DNA of 64,000 bases from Pelomonas sp. Root1237 (GTDB lineage: Bacteria; Pseudomonadota; Gammaproteobacteria; Burkholderiales; Burkholderiaceae_C), in the NCBI RefSeq assembly GCF_001425055.1, contig NZ_LMDK01000021.1:247264-311263 (forward strand). Direction: 5' to 3'. The translations under genes were made by a program, and so were the position numbers. Numbering within the stretch: position 1 is the first letter of the stretch; the number at the start of each line of letters is the position of its first letter. This document shows positions 55,994-64,000 of this stretch, piece by piece. A model generated the notes under the pieces. It saw nothing but the letters and a program-made list of their open reading frames with translations. It made no database searches and was not told the origin of the DNA.

Positions 55994-57028
55994 CTACACG
56001 ACGGCCCCGGAGTTCGGGTCATTGGGGTCGTCACGATTCACGCCCGCCTTGACCAGGTCCTCCCGCTTGACGCCCAGCCACATGGCGATGGCCGCCGCCA
56101 CGAACACCGAGGAGTAGATGCCAAACAGGATGCCGATGGTCAGCGCGACGGCGAAGTAATGCAGCGTCGGCCCGCCGAACAGCAGCATGGACACCACCAT
56201 CAGCTGCGTGCAACCGTGGGTGATGATGGTGCGGCTCATCGTCGAGGTGATGGCGTGGTCGATGACCTCGTGGGTGTTCATCTTGCGGAACCTGCGGAAG
56301 GCCTCGCGCACCCGGTCGAAGATGACGACAGATTCGTTCACCGAGTAGCCCAGCACCGCCAGGATGGCCGCCAGCACCGCCAGCGAGAACTCCCACTGGA
56401 AGAAGGCGAAGAAGCCCAGGATGATGACCACATCGTGCAGGTTGGCGATGATGCCGGCGACCGCGAACTTCCATTCGAAGCGGATGGCCAGGTAGATCAT
56501 GATGCCGATGACCGTCGCGGCCAGTGCCTTGGCGGCGTCCTGGGCCAGCTCGGCCCCGACGGCCGGGCCGACGACCTCGGAGCGCGACAGCTTGATCGGC
56601 TCGGCGCCATCGGCTCGTCTGCAGATCTGCTTGCTGACCTGCTCGCCCTGGGGCGTCACTTCCTGATGCTCGCTGATCGTGCCGGCCTCGGCCGTGCACA
56701 GCTCGGTGAAGACCTTGCCGACCAGCTCGGTCTGCTTGATATCGCCGCGCACGGGCAGGCGGATCATCACGTCGCGCGAAGAGCCGAAGTTCTGCACCTG
56801 CACTTCGCCGAAGCCCATCTTCTCGACGACCAGGCGAGTCTTCTCGATCTCGGCCGCCTGCGGGTAGGCCACCTCGATGACCGTGCCGCCGGTGAACTCG
56901 ATGGAGAAATGCAGGCCCCGCGTGACCAGGAAGAACACGGCGGCTGCGAAGGTGATGAAGGAGATAGCGTTGAAGACCAACGCATGCTTCATCAACGGCA
57001 GGTCGCGCTTGATGCGAAAGAGTTCCAT
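55994..57028 (-). CDS. secF: Protein translocase subunit SecF
   Basis: A 344-residue inner-membrane protein with six helices and a large periplasmic loop. The N-terminal part IEFTGGTVIEVAYPQAAEIE and the block VVIFDRVREAFRR are seen. With SecD it uses the proton gradient to pull exported proteins across the Sec channel. It is preceded by secD with 12 bases between. Confidence 0.95.
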   Translation of the reverse strand: MELFRIKRDLPLMKHALVFNAISFITFAAAVFFLVTRGLHFSIEFTGGTVIEVAYPQAAEIEKTRLVVEKMGFGEVQVQNFGSSRDVMIRLPVRGDIKQTELVGKVFTELCTAEAGTISEHQEVTPQGEQVSKQICRRADGAEPIKLSRSEVVGPAVGAELAQDAAKALAATVIGIMIYLAIRFEWKFAVAGIIANLHDVVIILGFFAFFQWEFSLAVLAAILAVLGYSVNESVVIFDRVREAFRRFRKMNTHEVIDHAITSTMSRTIITHGCTQLMVVSMLLFGGPTLHYFAVALTIGILFGIYSSVFVAAAIAMWLGVKREDLVKAGVNRDDPNDPNSGAVV

Positions 57029-57040
57029 GTTCTAGCTTTC

Positions 57041-58939
57041 TCAGGCCTTGGCGGCGACGTCGGTCGTCTCGGCGGCGGGCTTGTCGGCGTCGGGCCTCCA
57101 GATCTGCCCGATGGACACGCTCTTGAGCTTCTTCTGGCGGCCGTACCAGAGGTTCACCAGGCCGCGCGAGAACACGACGGACGAGAACATCGAGGTCAGG
57201 ATGCCCAGGCAATGCACGACGGCAAAGCCCTTGATCGGGCCGGAGCCGAACACCAGCAGCGAGACACCGGCGATCAGCGTCGTCACGTTGGAGTCCAGGA
57301 TGGTGGCCCAGGCGCGTTCGTAGCCCAGCCGGATGGCCTGCTGGGGCGATTCGCCGCCACGCAGTTCCTCGCGCACGCGCTCGTTGATCAGCACGTTGGA
57401 GTCGATGGCCATGCCCAGCACCAGCGCAATGGCGGCGATGCCCGGCAGGCTCAGCGTGGCCTGCATCATCGACAGCGCCGCGATCAGCAGCAGCAGGTTG
57501 AAGCCCAGCGCCAGCGACGAGAACACGCCGAACAGCAGGTAGTAGACGCACATGAAGGCGGCCACCGCGGCAAAGCCCCAGGTGACGCTGGCGATCCCCT
57601 TCTCGATGTTCTCCTTGCCCAGGCTCGGGCCGATGGTGCGCTCTTCGATGATCTCCATCGGCGCGGCCAGCGACCCGGCGCGCAACAGCAGGGCTGTGTC
57701 GCTGGCTTCCTGGGTCGTCATCGCGCCGCTGATCTTGATGCGCCCGCCGCTCAATTCGCTGCGGATGACCGGCGCCGTCACGACCTCGCCCTTGCCCTTC
57801 TCGAACAGGATGATGGCCATGCGCTTGCCGACGTTCTCGCGCGACAGGTCCTTCATGATGCGGGCGCCCTTGGCGTCCAGCGTCAGGTCGACCGACGGCG
57901 AGTGGTTCTCGTCGAAGCCGGGCTGAGCATCGACGAGGGCGTCACCGGTCAGCACCACCTGGCGCTTGACGATGATGGGGCCGAAGCCGCGGTCGATGAA
58001 GCGCTCGGTGCCGAAGGGCACGGGACCGTTGCCCTTGAGCGCCTCCAGCGACTCGCTGCCGTCGTCCACCATGCGCAGCTCCAGCGTGGCGGTGCGGCCG
58101 ATGATGTCCTTGGCCTTGGCCGTGTCCTGCACGCCGGGCAGCTGCACGACGACGCGGTCGGCGCCCTGCTGCTGGATGACGGGCTCGGCCACGCCGAGCT
58201 CGTTGACGCGGTTGTGCAGGGTGGTGATGTTCTGCTTGATGGCGGCGTCCTGCACCGCGACCTGGGCCTTGGGCGCCAGGCTGCCGGACAGCTGCAGCTC
58301 GCTGCCCTCGCCCTGCGGCGTCCAGACGACATCAGGCAGCTGCGTCTGCAGCAACTCGGTGGCGGCGGCGCGCTGTTCGGCGTCGCGAAAGGCGATGACC
58401 ACCGTGTTGCCGTCGCGGCTGATGCCGGCGTGGCGGATGTTCTTGTCACGCAGCATGCTGCGTGCATCGCCGGTCAGCGACTCGGCCTTCTTGGTCAGTG
58501 CCGCCTTCATGTCGACCTGCATCAGGAAGTGCACGCCGCCCCGCAGGTCCAGGCCCAGGTACATCGGGTTGGCATGCAGGCTGGCCAGCCATTGCGGCGA
58601 ACGCGACAGCAGGTTCAGCGCGACGATGTAGGTCGGCTCGGCAGCATTGGGGTTGAGCTCCTTGCTGATGACGTCCTTGGCCTTGAGCTGGGTGTCGGTG
58701 TCGCCAAAGCGCGCCTTGACCGAGTTGCCGTCGAACTGGACGAAGTCCGCCTTGATGCCGGCTTGCTCCAGTGCGGCCTCGATGCGGGTGGTCATCGAGT
58801 TGTCGACCTTGACGGTCACCTTGGCACTGGACACCTGCACCGCCGGCGCTTCGCCGAACAGATTGGGCAGGGTGTACAGAGTGCCGATCAGCAGCGCGAC
58901 GAGCAGGATCGCGTACTTCCAGAGCGGATAGCGGTTCAT
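57041..58939 (-). CDS. secD: Protein translocase subunit SecD
   Basis: A 632-residue protein, first N-terminal helix (MNRYPLWKYAILLVALLIGT), a large periplasmic P1 domain (about 40-440) including the block YLGLDLRGGVHFLMQVD, and the C-terminal five-helix domain with GMAIDSNVLINERVREEL, the SecD proton-path motif. Typical size for the betaproteobacterial form. The gene order yajC-secD-secF on the minus strand is standard. Confidence 0.96.
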   Translation of the reverse strand: MNRYPLWKYAILLVALLIGTLYTLPNLFGEAPAVQVSSAKVTVKVDNSMTTRIEAALEQAGIKADFVQFDGNSVKARFGDTDTQLKAKDVISKELNPNAAEPTYIVALNLLSRSPQWLASLHANPMYLGLDLRGGVHFLMQVDMKAALTKKAESLTGDARSMLRDKNIRHAGISRDGNTVVIAFRDAEQRAAATELLQTQLPDVVWTPQGEGSELQLSGSLAPKAQVAVQDAAIKQNITTLHNRVNELGVAEPVIQQQGADRVVVQLPGVQDTAKAKDIIGRTATLELRMVDDGSESLEALKGNGPVPFGTERFIDRGFGPIIVKRQVVLTGDALVDAQPGFDENHSPSVDLTLDAKGARIMKDLSRENVGKRMAIILFEKGKGEVVTAPVIRSELSGGRIKISGAMTTQEASDTALLLRAGSLAAPMEIIEERTIGPSLGKENIEKGIASVTWGFAAVAAFMCVYYLLFGVFSSLALGFNLLLLIAALSMMQATLSLPGIAAIALVLGMAIDSNVLINERVREELRGGESPQQAIRLGYERAWATILDSNVTTLIAGVSLLVFGSGPIKGFAVVHCLGILTSMFSSVVFSRGLVNLWYGRQKKLKSVSIGQIWRPDADKPAAETTDVAAKA

Positions 58940-59020
58940 GGGGACTTCCTTGTATGCGCCTGCACGGCGTAATCAGCAGCGCCCGGGCGGCCGTGGCCCG
59001 GGAGATGGGCGCAGGGCCGA

Positions 59021-59344
59021 TTACTTCAAGCTGCCCTTAGGGAGAACCTGGGTGACGGCGCTGCGCTGGATCTGCAGCTCGACGCCGTTGGCGACTTCCA
59101 GGTGGATGAAGTTGTCACCCAGCTTGGCGACCTTACCGATGATGCCGCCGGCCGTGACAACCTCGTCGCCCTTTTGCACTGCCTCGATCATGGCCTTGTG
59201 CTCCTTCTGGCGCTTCATCTGCGGCCGGATCATGACGAAATAGAGCACGACGAACATCAGCACCAGGGGCAGCATGCCGAGCAGGCCGTTGTCGGAACTG
59301 GCGGCAGCCGGGGCGGCCTGGGCGTAGGCGTTGGAGATGAACAC
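59021..59344 (-). CDS. yajC: Sec translocon accessory subunit YajC
   Basis: A 107-residue protein with one membrane helix (LLGMLPLVLMFVVLYFVMI) and the conserved RPQMKRQKEHKAMI and GDEVVTAGGIIGKV parts. It assists SecDF. A GTG at 59344 is preferred as start, because it gives the standard (M)FISNAYAQA N-terminus and has AAGGA eight bases ahead. The frame also opens at ATG 59386, but the extra residues contain two cysteines unlike the family. Confidence 0.9.
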   Translation of the reverse strand: MFISNAYAQAAPAAASSDNGLLGMLPLVLMFVVLYFVMIRPQMKRQKEHKAMIEAVQKGDEVVTAGGIIGKVAKLGDNFIHLEVANGVELQIQRSAVTQVLPKGSLK

Positions 59345-59505
59345 GTTGAATTCCTTGGGTGGGCGGCCGCAAAAACCGCAGGGCAACCTTGAATTCTAGT
59401 GCGCCGCGCCAAACGCCCCGATGACGGGGCTCCGAGGGGCTACGCCGCTGCGCCCACCCCTGCTAACCTGCCGCCGCCACATTCAACCTGTCTGGAGTTC
59501 CTCCC

Positions 59506-61248
59506 TTGCCGATCAGGGCGCTGACCGACCGACTGAGCCTGCGCAGCCTGCTGACGCTGCCCTATGTCGTCTTGGTGCTGGGCCTGGTGCTGCTGGTGGG
59601 CACGCTGTCCTGGCGCGCCGGGCGCGACACGGTGAACACCTTGTCGGGCCAGCTCCTGGTCGAGGCCGTGAACCGCATCTCCGTGTCGCTGGAGCGCCAT
59701 GTCGGCGGGGCCGATGCCGTGCTGGAGGCGGCCTTCCCCACCGGCCTGCCGGCGCCGGAGAACCTGCCCCGCGAGCTGGACGCGCTGCGCAACCGCTTCT
59801 GGCTGGCGACCTCGGTGCACCGGGATCCCAACAACTACGTCTACTACGGCGACCGCCAGGGGCATTTCCTTGGCCTGTGGCGCTTCTCCGAACTGGAGGC
59901 CGAGCTGCGCGTGCGCACCGCGGGCACCGGCCCGCGCACCATCTACCGCCTCAGCGGCATCACCGGCGACATGCGCTCGCCGGTCACCGAGGACAAGGTG
60001 TTCGAGCCGCGCGAGCGCCCCTGGTACCAGGCCGCACTGGCCAACCCGGCGCCGCTGAGCTGGACGCCGGTCTACATCGACTTCAAGACCCTGGATCTGG
60101 TCACGACGCGCACCAAGCGCGTGGGCAACGACGTCGGCGAACCCGAGGGCGTGGCCGCCACCGACCTGTCGCTCAAGCAGGTCAATGCGCTGCTGCAGCG
60201 GCTGTCATTGAGCGAGAACGCCGTCGCCATGGTCGTGGAAGGCGATGGGCAACTCGTCGGCGTGTCACGCGGCGCACACATGAAGACGCTGGCCGTCGGC
60301 CAGCACGAAAGGCTGAACGCCGCGCAGAGCCCCGACGCCCTCGTTGTTGCCGCCTTCGAGGCAGTGCGCCAACGCACGGCGGCCGGCGCCGAGGCCCTGG
60401 GCACCGCGCCGCGCACGGCGAGCTTTGCCGATGCCGATGGCCGCGTCGTGCAGCTCGGCTATGCCCGCGTCGACCCGGCCCTGGGCTTGAACTGGCTCAT
60501 CATCGTCGCCGTGCCGCGCGCCGACTTCCTGGTTGGTGTGCAGCGCAACTTCGTGCAGGCCGGCATGCTCGCGGGCCTGGGCGTCGTCATCGCCCTGGGC
60601 CTGGGCTGGGCGGTGCTGGGCATCGTCACCCGTGAGCTGCGCGAGCTGGCCGACGCCGCCCGGCGCGTGGGCGAGGGCGTGCTCGACGAGCCGCCCGAGG
60701 TGCACCGCACCGACGAACTCGGCGAGCTCGCGCGCAGCTTTGCCGACATGCAAAGGCGCTTGCTGACCGACCAGTTGACGGGCCTGTCCAACCGCAGCGC
60801 CATCCTGCGCCGCATCGAGGACCGCATCCTGCAGCAGCGCCGCCGCGGCGACCGCTGGCCCTTCGCCGTCATGTTCGTCGACCTCGATCGCGTCAAGGAC
60901 GTCAACAAGCGCTTTGGCCATGGCGTGGGCGACGCGGTGCTGAAGGAGGTCGGCCAGCGGCTGCGGGCCGGCGTGCGCATCGGCGACATCGTGTCCCGCT
61001 ATGCCGGCGACGAATTCGTCATGCTGCTGGACTCGGTCGAGAACCGCGCCGACGCCGAAGCCGCGCGCGACCACCTCGAGGCCAGCATGCGCATGCCGCT
61101 GGAAAGCCTGGCGGGCCTGGCACCGGCCGACTTCCAGGTGGCGGCAAGCTTCGGCATCGCCCTCTACCCCGACGACGGCCAGGACACCGAGAGCCTGCTC
61201 CGGCATGCCGATGCCGACATGTTCGCCCGCAAGCAGCCCCCCGCCTAG
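59506..61248 (+). CDS. Sensor diguanylate cyclase (Cache, HAMP, GGDEF)
   Basis: A 580-residue membrane protein starting with TTG (GGAG eight bases ahead). First helix (about 13-36), a periplasmic Cache-like sensor (about 40-340, with NNYVYYGDRQGHFLGLWRFS and RERPWYQAALANP), a second helix (about 345-370), HAMP (about 370-420), and a C-terminal GGDEF domain. The active-site motif reads AGDEF (YAGDEFVMLL), a variant that often remains active, with FVDLDRVKDVNKRFGHGVGD before it. It stands alone after a 161-base divergent region with yajC. Confidence 0.88.
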   Translation: MPIRALTDRLSLRSLLTLPYVVLVLGLVLLVGTLSWRAGRDTVNTLSGQLLVEAVNRISVSLERHVGGADAVLEAAFPTGLPAPENLPRELDALRNRFWLATSVHRDPNNYVYYGDRQGHFLGLWRFSELEAELRVRTAGTGPRTIYRLSGITGDMRSPVTEDKVFEPRERPWYQAALANPAPLSWTPVYIDFKTLDLVTTRTKRVGNDVGEPEGVAATDLSLKQVNALLQRLSLSENAVAMVVEGDGQLVGVSRGAHMKTLAVGQHERLNAAQSPDALVVAAFEAVRQRTAAGAEALGTAPRTASFADADGRVVQLGYARVDPALGLNWLIIVAVPRADFLVGVQRNFVQAGMLAGLGVVIALGLGWAVLGIVTRELRELADAARRVGEGVLDEPPEVHRTDELGELARSFADMQRRLLTDQLTGLSNRSAILRRIEDRILQQRRRGDRWPFAVMFVDLDRVKDVNKRFGHGVGDAVLKEVGQRLRAGVRIGDIVSRYAGDEFVMLLDSVENRADAEAARDHLEASMRMPLESLAGLAPADFQVAASFGIALYPDDGQDTESLLRHADADMFARKQPPA

Positions 61249-61250
61249 CG

Positions 61251-62345
61251 ATGCCCGCCAGCCTTGATCTCAGCACCCTGCGCCGCCTTGCCGTCGCGCG
61301 CAGCCTGTTCACGCCCACCACCCTGGTCAAGGCCGTCGAGAAGCTCGGCGGCTTTGTGCAGGCCGACCCGCTGCGCGCCCCCGCCAGGGCGCAGGACCTG
61401 ACGCTGCGCCACCGCGTCAAGGACTACCGCGCCGGCGACCTGGAGCGCCGCTACCCGCGCCTGCCGCTGCAGGAAGACTTCTTCATCAACTACGGCTTCG
61501 TCACGCCCGAGCTGCGCGCGCTGATGCACCCGCGCACGACGCGTCGTGTGTGGGACAAGCCGCACTGGAAGCTCGCCAACGCCGTGCTGGCCGAGGTCGA
61601 GCGCCTGGGCGAGGCCCATCCCGCCGAGGTCGACGCGGCGCTGGGCCACGGACAGGTGAAGAACTGGTTTGGCGGTAACAGCCGGCTGTCCACCGAGCTG
61701 CTGGACGGCCTGCACTACCGCGGCCATCTCGACGTCGTGCGGCGCGACAGCGGCACGCGCGTCTACCGACTCGGTCCGACCTGGGAAGCCCACCCCGACC
61801 CGCAGACGGCCATGGACGCGCTGGCCGATGTGCTGGTGCAGAAATACGCCCCCCTGCCGGCCGGCAGCCTGTCCCAGCTCATCCGCATGCTGTTCCACGG
61901 CGCCCACCAGTGGCGCGAGCTGGCGCCGGCGACGATCACCCGCGCGAAGGAACGCCTGGCGCACACGCACATCGACGGCGTGGATTGGTACTGGCCGGCG
62001 AATGAAGACCCGACACGCGGCTGGCGCATCCCCTCGCAGGTGCGACTGCTCGCGCCCTTCGATCCTGTCGTCTGGGACCGCCGCCGCTTCGAGCTGCTGT
62101 GGGGCTGGGCCTACCGCTTCGAGGCCTACACGCCAGCGGCCAAGAGGGTGCGTGGCCATTACGCGCTGCCGCTGCTGTGGCGCGACCAGGTCGTCGGCTG
62201 GGCCAATGCCAGCGTGAAGGGCGGGCGACTGAAAGTGGACTGCGGCTATGTGGCCGGCCGCGCACCCCGCGACGCGGCCTTCAAACCAGCGCTGGAGGTG
62301 GAGCGGACGCGGCTGGCGGAGTTCTTGGGGGTCGAGGCCGGCTGA
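61251..62345 (+). CDS. Winged-helix DNA glycosylase, YcaQ/AlkX-like
   Basis: A 364-residue protein of the HTH_42 family. It starts LDLSTLRRLAVARSLF, has the VQAD motif (the QxD catalytic signature of this glycosylase family), EDFFINYGFVTPELR, and ends with FRW-type block RFEAYTPAAKRVRGHYALPLLW typical of YcaQ-related enzymes, which unhook interstrand crosslinks and remove alkylated bases. It starts two bases after the cyclase stop, so they may be co-transcribed. Confidence 0.85.
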   Translation: MPASLDLSTLRRLAVARSLFTPTTLVKAVEKLGGFVQADPLRAPARAQDLTLRHRVKDYRAGDLERRYPRLPLQEDFFINYGFVTPELRALMHPRTTRRVWDKPHWKLANAVLAEVERLGEAHPAEVDAALGHGQVKNWFGGNSRLSTELLDGLHYRGHLDVVRRDSGTRVYRLGPTWEAHPDPQTAMDALADVLVQKYAPLPAGSLSQLIRMLFHGAHQWRELAPATITRAKERLAHTHIDGVDWYWPANEDPTRGWRIPSQVRLLAPFDPVVWDRRRFELLWGWAYRFEAYTPAAKRVRGHYALPLLWRDQVVGWANASVKGGRLKVDCGYVAGRAPRDAAFKPALEVERTRLAEFLGVEAG

Positions 62346-62661
62346 TGCGAAGGACGAGTGCTTGACGGGGCGGCTAGCGGCCAGCAACTGACGGCCCCAC
62401 GTCACGGAAAGCCTCTTCACCAGCAAGTCAGCCCGCAAATGGCGAGGATCGGGCTCTGACCACATAGGTCAACGGCCTTCGTTGACGACCATCAGCCACG
62501 AAGACGTCAGGTCCGACAGTGACCACGGTCGGCCGCAAGCTGGCGAAGGTGAGCACAGAGCTGCCTTGGCAGCATTGATTCGACTGAAGGACTCCAGCAG
62601 TTCCAGCGGCTCCAGCCAGACGCGATGCTAGAGTGCCTCGCCCCGTCTCCAGCCCCCGGAA
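62346..62661. other. Intergenic region without a recognisable gene (316 bases)
   Basis: No open frame here has family support. One imperfect inverted repeat is present around 62429-62461 (GTCAGCCCG ... CGGGCTCTGAC). The right part holds CCAGC repeats and a GATGCTAGAGTG stretch near 62622-62633 that could be a -10 region for the LacI gene. Base composition is like the neighbours; nothing else is seen. Confidence 0.5.
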
Positions 62662-63768
62662 GTGTCCGCTCCGATACCCCAGCCGTCCAAGCCGCCGAAG
62701 AGCCGTCGTCACAAGTTGCCCACGCTTGCTGACGTCGCGCGAGAAGCGGGGGTTTCTAGTGCGGCGGCGTCCTCCGCGCTCAGCGGTGCGAAGGGTTCGA
62801 CGCGCGTGTCGGTCGAGACGCGTGAACGGGTCCTCGCGGCGGCGGCGCGCTTGAGCTACCGGCCCAACGCGACCGCGCGTGCGCTGACGTTTCAACGCAC
62901 CAATGCCATCGGCTTCGTCGCCAACATTGCCAATGAGGAGCCCAACCTCTATTTCCTGGAAATTTTCAGCGGCGTCGTGCGGGGCGCGACGCAAGCCCAA
63001 CAGAGCACATCCATTTTTCCGCTCGGCGGCTGGGAAGAAGCGCCCAAGCGCATCCCTGCGTTGTGCGACGGACGCGTCGACGGGCTCGTCGTGCTGGCGC
63101 GTCAGCTGGAAGATGACAGCACGACTTGGCTGCCACCGCATACGCCCATGGTCACGATCCACGCTGGCCCGCTATTGCAGGCCCAGGTGAACGTCGAGGC
63201 CGACGATGAAGCAGGCGGCTATACCATTGCACGCCACATGCTCGAGCTTGGCTATCGCCGGATCCTCTGCATGGGTGGTCCGGTGAACGTCAAGGGCGCG
63301 GACGTCCGTGTCGATGGCTTCCTGCGCGCCCATGCCGAAGCCGCAGTGGAAGTTGCATCCGACCATCTGATCCGCACGTGGTTCACCGCCGAAGGGGGTA
63401 GGCAGGCCATGCGGGAATGGCTGCAACGGCACCGCGGTCAGCCGTTGCCCGAGGCCGTCTGTTGTGGCAGCGACGACATCGCCTTCGGCTGCATCGAGGC
63501 GCTGCAGAGCTGCGGGTTGAGCGTTCCTCGGGACATCTCCATTGCAGGCTTCGATGACACCTTGATGGCCCGCGCACTGGGCATGACGACCGTGCGCCAG
63601 CCCCTGCTTGAGATAGGTCGTCGTGCGGTCGAGGCCCTGATGCAGCTGATCGAGGCGCAGCGCCGTGGCGAGGCCTACGAGGGCCCTCGCGACATCGTCC
63701 TGCCCGTCGAGATCGTCCACAGGCGGACCTTGCCAGGACCGCGGAGCGAGCCGCTGACCATCCCTTGA
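62662..63768 (+). CDS. LacI-family transcriptional regulator
   Basis: A 368-residue regulator starting with GTG. A 20-residue basic lead precedes the HTH (LADVAREAGVSSAAASSALSG), followed by a periplasmic-binding-like effector domain (about 85-350, FVANIANEEPNLYFLEIFSGVVRG, SIAGFDDTLMARAL). The effector is probably a sugar, but the target genes are not in the window. It is followed by palindromes, a terminator and an insertion sequence. Confidence 0.9.
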   Translation: MSAPIPQPSKPPKSRRHKLPTLADVAREAGVSSAAASSALSGAKGSTRVSVETRERVLAAAARLSYRPNATARALTFQRTNAIGFVANIANEEPNLYFLEIFSGVVRGATQAQQSTSIFPLGGWEEAPKRIPALCDGRVDGLVVLARQLEDDSTTWLPPHTPMVTIHAGPLLQAQVNVEADDEAGGYTIARHMLELGYRRILCMGGPVNVKGADVRVDGFLRAHAEAAVEVASDHLIRTWFTAEGGRQAMREWLQRHRGQPLPEAVCCGSDDIAFGCIEALQSCGLSVPRDISIAGFDDTLMARALGMTTVRQPLLEIGRRAVEALMQLIEAQRRGEAYEGPRDIVLPVEIVHRRTLPGPRSEPLTIP

Positions 63769-63809
63769 CACGTGCGGAGGTGGCTAGGTTTTCCCCTAGT
63801 CAGCTTAAC

Positions 63810-63819
63810 TGGTCGACCA
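63810..63819. promoter_or_regulatory. Operator-like palindrome TGGTCGACCA
   Basis: A perfect 10-bp palindrome in the flanks TTAAC...ATTTAA, 42 bases after the lacI stop and ahead of its terminator. This style (TGGTCnACCA) resembles GntR/FadR-type operators, not the LacI centre, and it may be a separate regulator's site. Confidence 0.4.
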
Positions 63820-63832
63820 ATTTAAGATGCGC

Positions 63833-63856
63833 GTGCGGCGTGGCCGCACCTTTTTT
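63833..63856 (+). terminator. Intrinsic terminator of lacI
   Basis: Perfect 7-bp stem GTGCGGC / GCCGCAC with a GTG loop, followed by CTTTTTT. Confidence 0.9.
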
Positions 63857-63867
63857 GATCGGCTGAT

Positions 63868-63900
63868 TAATCGGTTAATTAAAAATTGATCAACCGATTA
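63868..63900. promoter_or_regulatory. Inverted repeat TAATCGGTT/AACCGATTA next to the insertion sequence
   Basis: Perfect 9-base arms at 63868-63876 and 63892-63900; each arm contains an AATCGGTT/AACCGATT block with the central CG of LacI-type sites. It ends exactly where the insertion sequence begins, so it may belong to the promoter of a gene interrupted or displaced by the insertion. Confidence 0.45.
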
Positions 63901-64000
63901 GGGCCTGTTAACACTACCGCAGGCCATCTGCGATGAGTGCGAAGCAGATGAAGGCGATGAACATGACGTCGAGCTTCTCGAATCTGGAGAAGATGCGGCG
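63901..64000 (-). mobile_element. IS5-family insertion sequence, one end, continuing outside the window
   Basis: The element starts GGGCCTGTTAACAC, a terminal inverted repeat style of IS5-type elements, and inside it, on the minus strand, the end of a transposase frame is present. Only about 100 bases are visible. Confidence 0.75.
63914..64000 (-). CDS. IS5-family transposase, C-terminal fragment
   Basis: The last 28 codons plus a TAG stop (63914-63916) of a DDE transposase; the rest lies outside the window. The readable end (RRIFSRFEKLDVMFIAFICF ...) matches the C-terminal helix of IS5-like DDE transposases. The frame is intact as far as seen, so the element could be complete. Confidence 0.75.
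   Translation of the reverse strand, partial: RRIFSRFEKLDVMFIAFICFALIADGLR

Noticed and set aside
55367..58972. 1201-residue plus-strand open frame opposite DUF1631, secF and secD
   Set aside because: Antisense shadow; low-complexity Asp/Gly/His/Gln content and three conserved genes on the other strand.
62428..63162. 244-residue minus-strand open frame reaching over the 316-base gap before lacI
   Set aside because: Most of it is opposite the lacI HTH and effector domain; no known domain is seen in the remainder.

Overview
The window is about 64 kb of GC-rich, densely packed bacterial chromosome. Gene content and protein style point to a betaproteobacterium of the order Burkholderiales, probably the Roseateles/Rubrivivax/Leptothrix side. 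The supporting signs are a leucine/isovalerate (liu) cluster, a cphA2-cphA cyanophycin locus with its own ABC transporter and DUF1854 protein, a DUF3369 GGDEF/EAL regulator, a DUF1631 protein, and the def-fmt / LysM-dprA-smg neighbourhood. This placement is an inference; no rRNA or tRNA gene is present to confirm it.

Region by region. Bases 1-12171 form one tightly packed plus-strand run. It encodes leucine catabolism (methylcrotonyl-CoA carboxylase beta and alpha subunits, methylglutaconyl-CoA hydratase, HMG-CoA lyase) and holds the biotin operon bioA-bioF-bioD-bioB inside it, so the biotin-dependent carboxylase and the pathway making its cofactor are likely co-transcribed. An M48 protease, a GNAT protein, an unknown protein, a DUF4126 membrane protein and a small lipoprotein are interspersed. 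Bases 12192-23274 are mostly minus strand: a BlaI/M56 sensor pair with a double operator, small enzymes, a PPi-type phosphofructokinase, a c-di-GMP regulator, a YgiQ-type radical SAM protein, a cold-shock protein and Bfd, followed by divergent bacterioferritin. Bases 23909-31980 are the cyanophycin locus: an ABC exporter, RidA and DUF1854 on one strand, two cyanophycin synthetase homologues on the other.

Bases 31984-40429 hold a periplasmic binding protein, an exported truncated haemoglobin, an MBL-fold hydrolase, an Nramp-like transporter, a CDF-type transporter with a divergent MerR-type regulator, pyruvate kinase, a GNAT protein, and an XRE-cupin regulator divergent from an EamA exporter. 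Bases 40362-50203 are minus strand: malic enzyme, a diguanylate cyclase, phosphoglycerate kinase, AzlC/AzlD, a DUF2807 (GIN) protein, a lipoprotein, HtpX, Fmt and Def. Bases 50320-53371 hold LysM-dprA-smg, with a remarkable run of hairpins in front of dprA. Bases 53477-59344 hold a DUF1631 protein and secF-secD-yajC. Bases 59506-63768 hold a sensor diguanylate cyclase, a YcaQ-like glycosylase and a LacI-type regulator. The right edge enters an IS5-like insertion sequence.

The most interesting points are the biotin operon nested in the leucine pathway, the seven-hairpin array before dprA and related palindromic sequence between azlC and azlD, the cyanophycin locus with a catalytically altered second synthetase, a metal-efflux pair whose transporter and regulator have both lost canonical metal ligands, a perfect 19-bp palindrome before the Nramp-like gene, and an M56 sensor carrying six FERREAL-type helical repeats.
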